The notes under the pieces were generated by a model, which was not told where the DNA came from, did not search any database, and saw only the letters and a program-made list of their open reading frames with translations. A stretch of DNA of 64,000 bases. Source: Methylobacterium sp. J-026 (GTDB taxonomy: Bacteria; Pseudomonadota; Alphaproteobacteria; Rhizobiales; Beijerinckiaceae). A program made the position numbers and the translations under genes. This document shows, piece by piece, positions 10,914-19,926 of this stretch. The stretch is taken from NCBI RefSeq assembly GCF_022829585.1, contig NZ_JAKSYC010000054.1, positions 45,770-109,769 of the forward strand. The letters are read 5' to 3'. How positions within the stretch are numbered: position 1 is the first letter of the stretch; the number at the start of each line of letters is the position of its first letter.

Positions 10914-10939
10914 GGGGAGGATGGCGTCCCATCCTCCCC
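10914..10939 (-). terminator. Terminator-like hairpin after rpmA
   Basis: A perfect 11-bp stem, ggggaggatgg (10914-10924) with ccatcctcccc (10929-10939), and a 4-nt loop. It lies 105 bases downstream of the rpmA stop. On the minus strand it is followed by a T-rich stretch (TTCGTCGTCTT), so it could end or attenuate rplU-rpmA transcription before the GNAT-obgE genes. Confidence 0.6.
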
Positions 10940-11044
10940 GGTGTTCCGTCCGACCCGGCCCGTCAGGGGCCTGGCAACGACGTCTCCGGTCCGGTGTGGG
11001 ACACCGGGCGGGACGCCAGCTTCGCCACGTGGGGCGCCCGCCTG

Positions 11045-11311
11045 TTATTCCGCGGCCTCAGCCAGCGGCGTTACCGCTACGAAGTCGCGCCCGCGGCGCG
11101 TCTCGAAGCGGACATGGCCCGGGACAAGCGCGAACAGCGTGTGATCCTTGCCCATGCCGACATTGGTGCCGGGATGCCATTTGGTGCCGCGCTGGCGCAC
11201 GATGATGTTGCCCGGAATCACGGCTTCCGAGCCGAACTTCTTGACGCCGAGGCGCCGGCCTGCCGAGTCGCGACCGTTGCGGGACGAGCCGCCTGCCTTC
11301 TTGTGTGCCAT
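11045..11311 (-). CDS. rpmA: 50S ribosomal protein L27
   Basis: An 88-residue bL27 whose N-terminal tail reaches the peptidyl-transferase centre. It starts [16 protein letters not shown] and continues with [12 protein letters not shown], a complete and typical sequence. There is no N-terminal pro-extension of the Firmicutes type. It lies 85 bases after rplU, the usual L21-L27 order. Confidence 0.98.
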   Translation of the reverse strand: MAHKKAGGSSRNGRDSAGRRLGVKKFGSEAVIPGNIIVRQRGTKWHPGTNVGMGKDHTLFALVPGHVRFETRRGRDFVAVTPLAEAAE

Positions 11312-11396
11312 GGGATGAACTCCGAATTCTGATCTGCGGGGGTGCGGTCGCGGATCGGGTCCTGACGGACCACTACGCGCCCTGCGGGGCCGTGCC

Positions 11397-11711
11397 TCAG
11401 GCCTGGATGCCGGTGATGCGCACGACCGTATGGTCCTGCCTGTGGCCGCGCTTGCGGCGCGAGTTCTGGCGGCGGCGCTTCTTGAAGGCGATCACCTTCT
11501 TGTCGCGGCCGTGGCGCACGATCTCGCCCGTGACGCTGATGCCCGACAGGGTCGGGGCGCCGACCTGAGTCGCGCCCGCGCCGTCGGCGAACAGCAGGAC
11601 CTCGCCGAAGGTCACGGCCTCGCCGGCCTCGCCGGCCAGGGTGGCGATGGTGATGGTGTCGTTGGCGGCGACGCGGTACTGCTTACCGCCCGTCTTGATG
11701 ACTGCGAACAT
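11397..11711 (-). CDS. rplU: 50S ribosomal protein L21
   Basis: A 104-residue bL21 starting [14 protein letters not shown], with the conserved [21 protein letters not shown] segment near the C-terminus. The ATG at 11711 is the family start; an upstream in-frame extension has no similarity. It is first in the rplU-rpmA run, so its promoter and leader should lie in the 180-base gap to the gene at 11892. Confidence 0.97.
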   Translation of the reverse strand: MFAVIKTGGKQYRVAANDTITIATLAGEAGEAVTFGEVLLFADGAGATQVGAPTLSGISVTGEIVRHGRDKKVIAFKKRRRQNSRRKRGHRQDHTVVRITGIQA

Positions 11712-11891
11712 CGTTCTCTCGTGTTCTCGAACGGCCTCCGGGGCGGCTGCCCCTGGACCGGCTTCTTGTTTGAAGTCATTGCGCGGGCTCGAGCCCGGAC
11801 AACGCGAAACGCGCGGACCCCTTGAGAGGCCGCGCGCCATGCGGGCTCAGTAGGGGCGAGGCACCGCCGTGTCAATCCTCGGCGGACGCGC

Positions 11892-12350
11892 TCACCGGAT
11901 CGGCGCTCCGGTGGCCAGGATGCCCCTGGCGACGCTGCCCTGCGGCCCGAACGCCGCCAGCGCCCCCGCGCACCACGCTTCGCGGCCGTCTGCGGCGAGT
12001 TGCTGGCGGACCTGGGAGGCGCGCGTCCGCAGCTTCTCCTGCAGCACGGTTTCCTGGCCGGCATTGACCCGGGCGCCGAGGCGCAGGGTCGTCAGCTGCC
12101 CGGCCTTCACCTGAACCCCGGGACAGGATTGCTCGGCGATGATCGTCGTGGCCGCCGCCTCGGCATAGCCGTCGAGGGGGGATGCCGGGGCGACGGGCGC
12201 GGGGGAGGGCGCTTGCGCGCAGGCCGGTCCGGCAAGGACCAGGGCCAGGAAGAGAGATGGCCGGCGCAGCGCTCGGACCTCCACGAGGCCGTCTCGGCCG
12301 TCCCGCCGGGTCTGGCTGGTCCGGGCCCCGTCGACAACGCGCTTCGTCAT
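11892..12350 (-). CDS. Secreted protein of unknown function
   Basis: A 152-residue protein with a hydrophobic signal segment (SLFLALVLAGPACAQA), a Pro/Ala linker and a folded region of about 90 residues with two cysteines (QSCPGV and EAWCAGAL). Many Gln/Arg residues in the middle suggest helices. The ATG at 12350 is listed; a GTG at 12284 would give a shorter and more typical signal peptide, so the start is uncertain. It is not recognised as a named family. It follows the YceI gene on the same strand, so it may be co-transcribed. Confidence 0.65.
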   Translation of the reverse strand: MTKRVVDGARTSQTRRDGRDGLVEVRALRRPSLFLALVLAGPACAQAPSPAPVAPASPLDGYAEAAATTIIAEQSCPGVQVKAGQLTTLRLGARVNAGQETVLQEKLRTRASQVRQQLAADGREAWCAGALAAFGPQGSVARGILATGAPIR

Positions 12351-12442
12351 GCTCGGCCACCTCTCCGACGCGGTGCAGCGACGGCGGCTGCCTACACCCG
12401 CGCCGGGGCCGGCGTCACCCGGCCCGCCGCACGGCAACGTCC

Positions 12443-13075
12443 TCACGGAACCGCCTTGAACTCCCCTTCGATGCGCAGGCTGACCTCGTCGCCGAGGCCC
12501 GGGAGGTAGGCGTTGATGCCGAACTCCGAACGCTTGACCATGGCCCGCCCGTCGAACCCGACAGTATAGCGCTGGTCGACCGGATGGATCCCGGCCTGGT
12601 TGAAGGTCGCGTCGATGGCGAGCGGCCGGACCGTGCCGCGCAGGTTGAGGTCGCCGGTGATCCGCGCGGTGGTCGGACTCGTCGGCTCGACCGTGGTGGC
12701 CGTGAAGGTCGCCGCCGGGAACTTCGCGGTGTCGAAGAAGTCCGGCGCCGCGAGGTGCTCGTTCAGGCGGGTGCTGCCGGTGATCACCCCGGCCAGGGGC
12801 ACGCTCACGGCGAGGCGGCTCTTCTCCGGGGCCTTCGGATCGAGGGTGAGGGTGCCGGTCAGGCCGGCGAACTGCCCGTAATAGGTCGAGTAGCCGAGGT
12901 GCGAGACTGACCACGTGATCTTGCCGTGGTCGGGATCGAGCACGTACGCGCCCGGCCGCACCTGGGTCGGATCCGCGCTGGGCGCGACCGGAACGGCCGC
13001 CGCGGCGGGGTCCTCCGCCGCCCGCGCGGGCGCCAGGATCAGCAGGCCCAGCAGGGCAAAAAGTGGCGCGCGCAT
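12443..13075 (-). CDS. YceI family periplasmic lipid-binding protein
   Basis: A 210-residue protein with a signal peptide (MRAPLFALLGLLILAPARA) followed by the YceI lipocalin-like beta-barrel. Family patterns visible are YVLDPDHGKITWSVSHLGYS, the FFDTAKFPAATF region and GDLNLRGTVRPLAIDATF, ending with FGINAYLPGLGDEVSLRIEGEF. The family binds isoprenoid or polyprenyl lipids in the periplasm. The ATG at 13075 is chosen over an upstream in-frame start because it places the signal peptide at the N-terminus. It is divergent from ruvA with a 134-base shared promoter region. Confidence 0.93.
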   Translation of the reverse strand: MRAPLFALLGLLILAPARAAEDPAAAAVPVAPSADPTQVRPGAYVLDPDHGKITWSVSHLGYSTYYGQFAGLTGTLTLDPKAPEKSRLAVSVPLAGVITGSTRLNEHLAAPDFFDTAKFPAATFTATTVEPTSPTTARITGDLNLRGTVRPLAIDATFNQAGIHPVDQRYTVGFDGRAMVKRSEFGINAYLPGLGDEVSLRIEGEFKAVP

Positions 13076-13209
13076 GCTCGTCCCCCCATGGCCGGCCAAG
13101 CTCGGCCGGCGCGGCGCCCGTGATTTCATGAAGTCCCGGCGGGCTCAAGCGCGTCTGGCGGACGCGCTTGCGCTTCTGTAGGCATCCCTCGACAGCGGGC
13201 GGGCTTGGA

Positions 13210-13827
13210 ATGATCGGGAAACTCAGGGGCGTGGTGGATTCGTTCGGAGAGGATTTCGTGATCCTCGACGTCTCGGGGGTCGGATACATCGCGCATTGCT
13301 CGGCCCGGACCCTTCAGCGCATGCCTAAGGTCGGCGAGCCCGCGGAGCTCTCCATCGAGACGTATGTCCGCGAGGACATGATCCGCCTCTACGGGTTCCG
13401 GTCCGATGCGGAGCGGGAGTGGTTCCGCCTGCTCCAGACCGTGCAGGGCGTCGGCGCCCGGGTGGCGCTCGGGGTCCTCTCGGTGCTGGAGCCGGAGGCC
13501 CTGGCCGGCGCCATCGCGACGGGCGACAAGGGGGCGATCAGCCGCGCACCCGGCGTGGGACCGCGGCTCGCCGCGAGGCTGGCGGCCGAGCTGAAGGACA
13601 AGGCCCCCGCCTTCACCCCCATGGATCCCGCCCTGGTCGCCCTGGGCGGCGCCGCGGAGACCGGCGCCCCCTCCGGGCCGGTGGCCGATGCCGTGTCGGC
13701 CCTCGTCAATCTCGGCTACCCGCAGATCCAGGCCGCGACCGCCATCGCCGCGGCGCTGAGGGAAGCCGGGCCGGAGGCCGAGGCCAGGGTCCTGATCCGC
13801 CTGGGGCTGCGCGAACTCGCGCGTTGA
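13210..13827 (+). CDS. ruvA: Holliday junction DNA helicase subunit RuvA
   Basis: A 205-residue junction-binding protein. Domain I is an OB fold ([35 protein letters not shown]). Domain II has two helix-hairpin-helix motifs ([14 protein letters not shown] and [15 protein letters not shown]). Domain III, the RuvB-contact three-helix domain, is at the C-terminus ([20 protein letters not shown]). The ATG at 13210 is the family start. It is notable that neither ruvB nor ruvC lies beside it; the neighbours are yceI and bfd. Confidence 0.96.
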   Translation: MIGKLRGVVDSFGEDFVILDVSGVGYIAHCSARTLQRMPKVGEPAELSIETYVREDMIRLYGFRSDAEREWFRLLQTVQGVGARVALGVLSVLEPEALAGAIATGDKGAISRAPGVGPRLAARLAAELKDKAPAFTPMDPALVALGGAAETGAPSGPVADAVSALVNLGYPQIQAATAIAAALREAGPEAEARVLIRLGLRELAR

Positions 13828-13958
13828 CGCCCCGCCGCCGGGTCGGGCGCCCCGGCGCATGGGGGCTTGGCCCGAACATATCGAACCGGGTCTCTTGACC
13901 CGGTCAAAGTCGGATGCCATTTCCGAAAAAGACCGGTAAGATGTTGAAACTTCGCTAG

Positions 13959-13975
13959 TTTTCAACTTTTCTAAT
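13959..13975 (+). promoter_or_regulatory. Possible iron control element (ICE/Irr-like) upstream of bfd-bfr
   Basis: The 17-mer TTTTCAACTTTTCTAAT is an imperfect match to the Irr-recognised ICE palindrome (TTTAGAA..TTCTAAA). It overlaps a second inverted repeat, GTTGAAA (13943-13949) with TTTCAAC (13960-13966). It lies 71 bases before bfd. In Rhizobiales, bacterioferritin genes are commonly Irr-controlled. The regulator is inferred and binding is not shown. Confidence 0.4.
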
Positions 13976-14045
13976 CTGGCGGAGTGCAGGAGTTCGGCCC
14001 GGAACCCTCGGGCCGCACTGGAAGAAGGCGGGATCTGCGGCACGC

Positions 14046-14318
14046 ATGATCGTCTGTTCTTGCAACGTCCTTTCCGACGGCGCCGTTCGCTCCTGCCTGG
14101 CCCCCGGACCGGGATGCCCCCGGACACCGGCCCAGGTCTATGCCTGCCTCGGATGCAGCCCGAAATGCGGGCGCTGCGCCCGAACCATCCGTGCCATCAT
14201 GCGGAGCGCGCTCGGTCAGGACGAGCCATCGGAGGGCAGCCATGCCTGCTCGACAGCTTGCGCTCAGGCTTGCAGTTTGGTTTTGCTCCAAACTGCGGAT
14301 GAGGGAGTCGCCGCCTGA
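14046..14318 (+). CDS. bfd: Bacterioferritin-associated ferredoxin (Bfd-like, [2Fe-2S])
   Basis: A 90-residue protein with the BFD cysteine pattern: CxC at the N-terminus (MIVCSCNVLSD) and CSPKCGRC about 30 residues later. Bfd docks on bacterioferritin and delivers electrons that reduce and release stored iron. It lies 44 bases upstream of bfr on the same strand, the expected functional pair. The C-terminal 30 residues contain extra cysteines (HACSTACAQACS) not normal for Bfd; they could be an unusual extension or reflect a downstream frame continuing by chance. Confidence 0.85.
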   Translation: MIVCSCNVLSDGAVRSCLAPGPGCPRTPAQVYACLGCSPKCGRCARTIRAIMRSALGQDEPSEGSHACSTACAQACSLVLLQTADEGVAA

Positions 14319-14362
14319 CGTGACTGCCCCCGCCAGAAAAGATTGCAAGGAGTCCGGGGGCT

Positions 14363-14860
14363 ATGAAGGGCGACACCAAGGTCATCGAGTATCTGAACCG
14401 CGGCCTGCGCAGCGAGCTGACCGCCGTCAGCCAATACTGGCTGCATTTCCGCATGCTCAACAACTGGGGCTATATCGATCTGGCCAAGTTCTGGCGCAAG
14501 GAATCGATCGAGGAGATGAACCACGCCGACCGGTTCATCGACCGGATCCTGTTCCTGGAAGGGTTCCCGAATCTCCAGGAACTCGAGCCGCTCCGGATCG
14601 GCCAGAACGTCCAGGAGGTCATCGAGTGCGACCTCGCCGCCGAGCACGGCGCGCGGAACCTCTACCTCGAAGCCGCGCAGTACTGCGACTCGATCAACGA
14701 CCGCGTGTCCATGCGCCTGTTCGAGGAGCTGGCGGAGGACGAGGAGGGCCATATCGACTTTCTCGAGACGCAGCTCGACCTCATCAAGCAGATCGGCCTG
14801 CCGCTCTACGCGCAGCGGCACATCGGCGGACTTGAGCCGATCGCGCCCGAGAAGGATTAA
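14363..14860 (+). CDS. bfr: Bacterioferritin
   Basis: A 165-residue iron-storage ferritin of the haem-containing type. All ferroxidase ligands fall at canonical positions: Glu18, Glu51, His54, Glu94, Glu127 and His130. The haem ligand Met52 is present (EEMNHAD). A strong Shine-Dalgarno AAGGAG precedes the ATG. The protein forms 24-mers in the cytosol that oxidise and store iron, with Bfd from the upstream gene releasing it. A long GC hairpin follows the stop. Confidence 0.97.
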   Translation: MKGDTKVIEYLNRGLRSELTAVSQYWLHFRMLNNWGYIDLAKFWRKESIEEMNHADRFIDRILFLEGFPNLQELEPLRIGQNVQEVIECDLAAEHGARNLYLEAAQYCDSINDRVSMRLFEELAEDEEGHIDFLETQLDLIKQIGLPLYAQRHIGGLEPIAPEKD

Positions 14861-14868
14861 TCGGCTCC

Positions 14869-14894
14869 GGGCCCCCGCGGCGATGCGGGGGCCC
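14869..14894 (+). terminator. Strong hairpin between bfr and dapB
   Basis: A perfect 10-bp stem, gggcccccgc (14869-14878) with gcgggggccc (14885-14894), loop 6 nt, 9 bases after the bfr stop. No T-run follows, so it may be a Rho-type or mRNA-stabilising structure rather than a simple intrinsic terminator. Confidence 0.5.
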
Positions 14895-14956
14895 ACGAAG
14901 GATGGCGCAGCTGGCTTGGACGGCCCGCGCCACGAGGCACGGGAACGGGAATCGGG

Positions 14957-15754
14957 ATGCGGCTCGTTGTGGTCGGCGCCGACGGGCGCATGGGGCGGAT
15001 GCTGGTGCGCGCGGTCGCCGAAGCGGAGGGCTGCGCGCTCTCCGCGGCGATCGAGCGGGCGGGCTCGCCGGCGCTCGGGCAGGATGCGGGCACGCTCGCC
15101 GGCCTCCCGTCCCTCGGCGTCCCCGTCACCGACGATCCGCTCACGGCCTTCGCCGCCGCCGACGGCGTGCTCGATTTCACAACCCCGGCGGCCACGATCC
15201 ACTTCGCCGAACTCGCCGCTCAGGCCCGCATCGTCCACGTGGTCGGCACCACCGGCCTGTCGGACGACGATCTGACCAAGCTCGAGGCGGCCTCCTATCA
15301 CGCGCGGATCGTCCAATCGGGGAACATGTCGCTCGGCATCAACCTGATGGCCGAGCTCGTCCGGCGGGTCGCCAAGGCGCTCGGGGACGAGTTCGACATC
15401 GAGATCTGCGAGATGCACCACCGCATGAAGGTCGATGCCCCTTCGGGAACGGCGCTGTTGCTCGGCGAGGCCGCCGCCGAGGGCCGCGATGTCGAGTTGA
15501 AGGCTGTCCGCGTCTCGACCCGGGACGGGCATACCGGGGCGCGCCGGCCGGGCGATATCGGCTTCGCGACCCTTCGGGGCGGCACGGTGGTCGGGGATCA
15601 CAGCGTGATCTTCGCCGGCCCGGGCGAGAGCCTGACGATCAGCCACCACGCCGCCGACCGCGGGCTGTTCGCCGCCGGGGCGGTCAAGGCGGCCCTCTGG
15701 GCGCATCCCAAGCCGCCGGGGCTCTACGCCATGGCGGACGTGCTCGGCCTGTGA
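14957..15754 (+). CDS. dapB: 4-hydroxy-tetrahydrodipicolinate reductase DapB
   Basis: A 265-residue NAD(P)H-dependent reductase of the DAP/lysine pathway. It shows the N-terminal Rossmann motif [35 protein letters not shown], the catalytic [16 protein letters not shown] and the C-terminal GLYAMADVL. The length is typical. The stop overlaps an in-frame GTG of gpmA (GTGA), but the gpmA start is more likely 18 bases further on. lysC (34439) and asd (21647) of the same pathway also lie in this window but are unlinked. Confidence 0.96.
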   Translation: MRLVVVGADGRMGRMLVRAVAEAEGCALSAAIERAGSPALGQDAGTLAGLPSLGVPVTDDPLTAFAAADGVLDFTTPAATIHFAELAAQARIVHVVGTTGLSDDDLTKLEAASYHARIVQSGNMSLGINLMAELVRRVAKALGDEFDIEICEMHHRMKVDAPSGTALLLGEAAAEGRDVELKAVRVSTRDGHTGARRPGDIGFATLRGGTVVGDHSVIFAGPGESLTISHHAADRGLFAAGAVKAALWAHPKPPGLYAMADVLGL

Positions 15755-15771
15755 CGGGGACCGCACCGCCG

Positions 15772-16407
15772 ATGGAACGCATCCTGGTCCTGGCCCGCCA
15801 CGGCCAGAGCGAATTCAACCGGCTCAACCTGTTCACGGGCTGGCGCGATCCCGACCTCACCGAGCGCGGCATCGCCGAAGCCCGGGCCGCGGGACAAGCG
15901 CTGAAGCGGGCGGGCCACGCCTTCGACGTCGCGTTCACCTCCGGGCTGGTGCGGGCGCAGCACACCTGCGCGCTCATGCTCGAAGAGATGGGATTGGCGG
16001 CCATCCCGGTGCTGCGGGACGGCGCGCTCAATGAGCGCGATTACGGCGACCTGTCGGGCCTCAACAAGGACGAGGCCCGCGGCCGCTGGGGCGACGCGCA
16101 GGTCCACCAGTGGCGTCGCTCCTACGACGTGCGGCCGCCCGGCGGCGAGAGCCTCAAGGACACGGCGGCGCGGGTGCTGCCCTTCTATATCGAGGCGATC
16201 CTGCCCCGGGTGATGCGCGGCGAGCGGGTGCTGGTGGCGGCCCACGGCAATTCGCTGCGGGCCCTGGTCATGGTCCTCGATCAGCTCGACAGCGAGACGG
16301 TCGCGGCGCTGGAGATCCGGACCGGCGAGCCCCTGATCTACCGTCTCCACGCGGACACCACCGTCGCGGCCAGGTCGGTCCTCGAACGGGACGCGGCGGC
16401 CGCCTGA
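15772..16407 (+). CDS. gpmA: 2,3-bisphosphoglycerate-dependent phosphoglycerate mutase GpmA
   Basis: A 211-residue histidine-phosphatase-fold mutase interconverting 3- and 2-phosphoglycerate. The phospho-histidine motif is [10 protein letters not shown]; others are [57 protein letters not shown] and the second histidine [11 protein letters not shown]. The usual RHGQSEWN has Phe for Trp. The ATG at 15772 gives the normal length; a GTG at 15751 overlapping the dapB stop is possible. alkB starts immediately after its stop. Confidence 0.94.
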   Translation: MERILVLARHGQSEFNRLNLFTGWRDPDLTERGIAEARAAGQALKRAGHAFDVAFTSGLVRAQHTCALMLEEMGLAAIPVLRDGALNERDYGDLSGLNKDEARGRWGDAQVHQWRRSYDVRPPGGESLKDTAARVLPFYIEAILPRVMRGERVLVAAHGNSLRALVMVLDQLDSETVAALEIRTGEPLIYRLHADTTVAARSVLERDAAAA

Positions 16408-17052
16408 GTGGCGCGGGAACTCGCACCCGGCCTGATCCACCACCCGGGCTTCCTCGATCCGGCGGCGCGCCTCCGCCTGGCCGACGAGGTTGCCGCGGTG
16501 CTCGACGACGCGCCGGCCATCACGCCACGGATGCCGCGCACCGGCACGCCCTTCTCCGTGCGGATGTCCAATGCCGGGCCGCTCGGGTGGGTCTCGGACA
16601 TCCGGGGCTACCGCTATCAGGCGGCGCATCCCGAGACGGGACGGCCCTGGCCGGCGATTCCGCACACGGCCCTGGCGGCCTGGGACCGGCTCGCCTGCTA
16701 CCCAGCCCCGCCGGAGGCCTGCCTGATCAACCTCTACGACCCGGGCGCCCGCATGGGGCTCCACCAGGACCGGGACGAGGCGGACCTGTCCGCCCCGGTC
16801 GTCTCCCTGTCCCTCGGGGCACCCGCTCTGTTCCGCTACGGCGGTCTGCGGCGCAAAGATCCGACGCGCTCGGTCCGGCTGCTCGCGGGCGACGCCCTCG
16901 TCATCGGCGGCGCCGCGCGGCTGATCCATCACGGGATCGACCGGCTCTATCCGTCGGGCGTTCTGCTCGACGCGGATCCACGCGCCGGTTTTCTGCCGAC
17001 CGGGGGCCGCTGCAACCTGACGCTGCGCCGGGTCACCGCGCCCGCCGGCTGA
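16408..17052 (+). CDS. alkB: Alpha-ketoglutarate-dependent dioxygenase AlkB
   Basis: A 214-residue Fe(II)/2-oxoglutarate enzyme that removes methyl groups (1-methyladenine, 3-methylcytosine) from DNA and RNA by oxidation. Iron ligands are in GLHQDRDE (HxD) and IHHGIDRL. The 2-oxoglutarate-binding arginines are in the terminal RCNLTLRRV (RxNxTxR). Also seen are CLINLYDPGARMG and VSLSLGAPALFRYGG. The GTG start abuts the gpmA stop with no spacer, implying co-translation. In a methylotroph a demethylating repair enzyme is physiologically sensible, but that link is inference. Confidence 0.94.
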   Translation: MARELAPGLIHHPGFLDPAARLRLADEVAAVLDDAPAITPRMPRTGTPFSVRMSNAGPLGWVSDIRGYRYQAAHPETGRPWPAIPHTALAAWDRLACYPAPPEACLINLYDPGARMGLHQDRDEADLSAPVVSLSLGAPALFRYGGLRRKDPTRSVRLLAGDALVIGGAARLIHHGIDRLYPSGVLLDADPRAGFLPTGGRCNLTLRRVTAPAG

Positions 17053-17162
17053 TCGGGCCTCCCAATATCCTGATCTTCCAGCCGCTTGACAGCGGCGGCG
17101 CGCCGTCGGACGCATCGCGCAAGGCGCGGCCCACCGGGCCCGCCGGGGAGACACGAAGGCCG

Positions 17163-18146
17163 ATGCTGGTGCGTAACCTGACGCTGCGTCGCGGGCGGAA
17201 CCTCGTCCGCGCGACCCTCGTGCTCGCGACCCTGGCATTCGGACCCGGCGCCCCGGCCCGGGCCGGGGACGCCATCTTCCCGCCGGGCTCGCGCTTCGGC
17301 TTCGAGCCCCCGGCCGACATGACGCTGTCGCGGCGTTTTTCGGGCTTCGAGCGCAAGGAGGGAGGGGCCACCGTCTCGGTGGTGGAACTGCCGCCGAACG
17401 CCTTCGCGGAACTCGTCAGCGGCTTCACCGATGCCAACCTCCTGAGCCAGGGGTTCGCGGTCGAGAAGCGCGAAGAGATCAAGATCGGCGACAACGAGGG
17501 CATGCTCTACACCGGCGAGCAGCCCGCCGACCCGAACGCCTCCGCGCCGGCGATCCGGAAATGGATCCTGGTCGTCGGCGCGCCCAGCGTGACAGGCCTG
17601 GTCATCGCCCAGGCGCTGCCCGACGCCGAGACCGAGGACTCGATGCGGCGGATGGTGACCGGGGTGAGCCTGCGTCCGGCGCTGACGCTGGACCAGCAGG
17701 TCGACGCGCTGCCCTTCCGCATCGCCGACCTGGCGGGCTTCCGTCCCGTCCGGGTGCTCGCCGGAAACTCCGTCCTGCTGACCCAAGGCCCCAAGGACCA
17801 GATGCAGAATCTGGAGCAGCCGATCCTGGTGCTGGCGCAGGCGGTGCAACAGCCGCCGACCGCCGAGCAGCGCGACGGCTTCGCCCGCGCGGCGCTGGCC
17901 TCGAACCAGACCCTGAAGGATTTCGTGATCGAGCGGGCGCAGAGCTACCGCTCGAACGGCGTCGACTGGCACGAGATCGTGGCCCGCGCCGTCGACCAGC
18001 CGACCAACATGCCGGTGGTGGTCTCGCAGACCATCCGGTTCAACCCGGACGGCTATCTGCGCGCCCTCGGCGTCGTCCGTGAGGACCAGCGGACCGGGGT
18101 GCTCGCGAAGTTCCGCGAGCTGGTCGACAGCGTCCAGCTGAAGTAG
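17163..18146 (+). CDS. Secreted protein of unknown function (conserved alphaproteobacterial type)
   Basis: A 327-residue protein with a basic N-terminus and a signal peptide (LVRATLVLATLAFGPGAPARA), cleaved near residue 35. The mature part looks like two repeats of an alpha/beta module of about 140 residues. The first starts GSRFGFEPPADMTLS, the second around ALTLDQQVDALPFRIADLAGF. Each carries a segment of the pattern evaluating error or toxicity of a quantity (for example IKIGDNEGMLYTGEQ and SNGVDWHEIVARAV). No catalytic motif is recognised. It follows alkB by 110 bases and converges on ggt with a 4-base gap. Confidence 0.75.
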   Translation: MLVRNLTLRRGRNLVRATLVLATLAFGPGAPARAGDAIFPPGSRFGFEPPADMTLSRRFSGFERKEGGATVSVVELPPNAFAELVSGFTDANLLSQGFAVEKREEIKIGDNEGMLYTGEQPADPNASAPAIRKWILVVGAPSVTGLVIAQALPDAETEDSMRRMVTGVSLRPALTLDQQVDALPFRIADLAGFRPVRVLAGNSVLLTQGPKDQMQNLEQPILVLAQAVQQPPTAEQRDGFARAALASNQTLKDFVIERAQSYRSNGVDWHEIVARAVDQPTNMPVVVSQTIRFNPDGYLRALGVVREDQRTGVLAKFRELVDSVQLK

Positions 18147-18150
18147 CGCC

Positions 18151-19770
18151 TCACCAGACCGCGGCCTGCCCGTCCCGGCGCGGATCGCTCGCCGCCACGT
18201 AGCCCTCGACCGCCGGGTCGCCCATCCGCCAGATGAACTGGCCGGCACCGAAATCCTGATAGCTATCCTGGATCACCTCCAGCCGGTGGCCTAGGGCCTT
18301 CAGCCGATCCAGAGTGGCGGCCGGCATCGCCGCCTCGACGTTGATGTCGAGGCCTTCGCTGACGCGCCAGCGCGGCGCGTCGCAGGCCGCCTGCGGGTTC
18401 TGGCCGTGGTCGAGCATCCGCACCAGGGTCTGGACATGGCCTTGCGGCTGCATGTTGCCGCCCATCACGCCGAAGCTCATCACCGGCGCCCCGTCCCGGG
18501 TGAGGAAGCCCGGGATGATGGTGTGGAACGGCCGCTTGCCGGGGGCGACGACGTTGGGGCTCTCCGGATCGAGGACGAAGCCGTAGCCGCGGTTCTGTAG
18601 CGAGATGCCCCAGCCGGGAACCACGACTCCGGATCCGAAGCCCATGAAGTTCGACTGGATGAAGCTCACCATCATGCCGGATTCGTCCGCCGCGGTGAGG
18701 TAGATGGTCCCGCCGGCGGGCGGCTTGCCGGGGCCGAACACCTGGGCGCGGTTCCGGTCGATCAGCCGGGCGCGACCCGCGAGATAGGCCGGGTCGAGCA
18801 TCGCCTCCGGCGTCACTGCCATCCCCCGCGGATCGGCGACGTAGCGGTAGGTGTCGCTGAAGGCGAGCTTCATCGCCTCGATCTGGAGATGCTGGGCCTC
18901 CGGTCCGTCGACGGCCAGACCGGCGAGGTCGAAATGCTCCAGGATGCCCAGGGCGATCTGCGCGGCGATGCCCTGGCCGTTCGGCGGGATCTCGTGCAGC
19001 GTGTAGCCGCGGTAGTCCTGGGCGGTGGGCGTCACCCATTCGGGGCGATACCCGGCGAGGTCCGCCGCCGTCAGGGCGCCCCCATGCGCCTGGGCATGGG
19101 CGGCGATCGCCTCGGCGATCTCGCCCCTATAAAAGGCCTCACCCTTGGTCTCGCCGATCAGCCGCAGGGTCTTCTCGGCGCCGGGGAAGGTCACCAGCTC
19201 GCCGACCTCCGGGGCCCGGCCGCGGGGCAGGAAGAACTCCGCGAAGCCCGGCTGCCGGGTGATCGCCTCGACCCGGGCGGCCGCCGCCCATTTCTGCTGC
19301 ACCACCACCGGCGCGAGATAGCCGCGCTCGGCGATGCGGATCGCCGGTTGCATCAGGTCGGCGAAGGGGAGGCGGCCGAAGCGCTCGCTCAGCGCGACCC
19401 AGGCGGCGACCGCGCCGGGGACGGTCACGGAATCCCAGCCCCGCATCGGCGGCCGCTCCGCGGGCCCGTATTTCCGCAGGAAGTAGTCGCGGGTCCAGGC
19501 CGCCGGGGCCCCACCGGAGGCGTTGAGGCCGTGCAGCGCCTGGCCGTCCCACAGGATGCAGAAGGCGTCCGAGCCGAGACCGTTGCTGCACGGCTCGGTC
19601 ACGGTCTTGGCGGCCGCCGTGGCGATGGCCGCATCCACGGCGTTGCCGCCGGCCTGCAGCATCTGGATCCCGGCCTGCGCGGCCAGGGCGTGCGAGGTCG
19701 CCACGCAATTGCGCCCGAACATCGGCATGCGCAGGGACGGATACCCGGACACCCAGTCGAACGGCTTCAT
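18151..19770 (-). CDS. Gamma-glutamyltransferase family protein
   Basis: A 539-residue Ntn-hydrolase of the GGT family. The large-subunit region shows HALAAQAGIQMLQAGGNAVDAAIA, EPCSNGLGSDAFC and GWDSVTVPGAVAAWVAL. The autocatalytic site is the Thr of GGTIYLTAADESG (about residue 350), which becomes the small-subunit nucleophile. The small subunit has SFIQSNFMGFGSG and PVMSFGVMGGNMQPQGHVQ. There is no signal peptide from the ATG at 19770, unlike periplasmic GGTs, so it may be cytosolic and act on other gamma-glutamyl or amide substrates. The fold is certain, the substrate is not. Confidence 0.92.
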   Translation of the reverse strand: MKPFDWVSGYPSLRMPMFGRNCVATSHALAAQAGIQMLQAGGNAVDAAIATAAAKTVTEPCSNGLGSDAFCILWDGQALHGLNASGGAPAAWTRDYFLRKYGPAERPPMRGWDSVTVPGAVAAWVALSERFGRLPFADLMQPAIRIAERGYLAPVVVQQKWAAAARVEAITRQPGFAEFFLPRGRAPEVGELVTFPGAEKTLRLIGETKGEAFYRGEIAEAIAAHAQAHGGALTAADLAGYRPEWVTPTAQDYRGYTLHEIPPNGQGIAAQIALGILEHFDLAGLAVDGPEAQHLQIEAMKLAFSDTYRYVADPRGMAVTPEAMLDPAYLAGRARLIDRNRAQVFGPGKPPAGGTIYLTAADESGMMVSFIQSNFMGFGSGVVVPGWGISLQNRGYGFVLDPESPNVVAPGKRPFHTIIPGFLTRDGAPVMSFGVMGGNMQPQGHVQTLVRMLDHGQNPQAACDAPRWRVSEGLDINVEAAMPAATLDRLKALGHRLEVIQDSYQDFGAGQFIWRMGDPAVEGYVAASDPRRDGQAAVW

Positions 19771-19926
19771 GGCACAACCCTCGCGGCGGCGGCACACCCG
19801 TGCCCACCGCTCCTGGCATACAGGATATCGGGTATCCGTGAAGGCCCGGATGAGGAGGCCGCAAACGCGAAACGCGGACCCGAGGGACCGCGCTGCACGA
19901 CGTTCGATGTGTCTGGGCGATTGTGA

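Noticed and set aside
14264..15766. 500-codon minus-strand open frame opposite bfr and dapB
   Set aside because: Composition is Arg/Gly/Asp shadow-like and both opposite genes are fully recognised.
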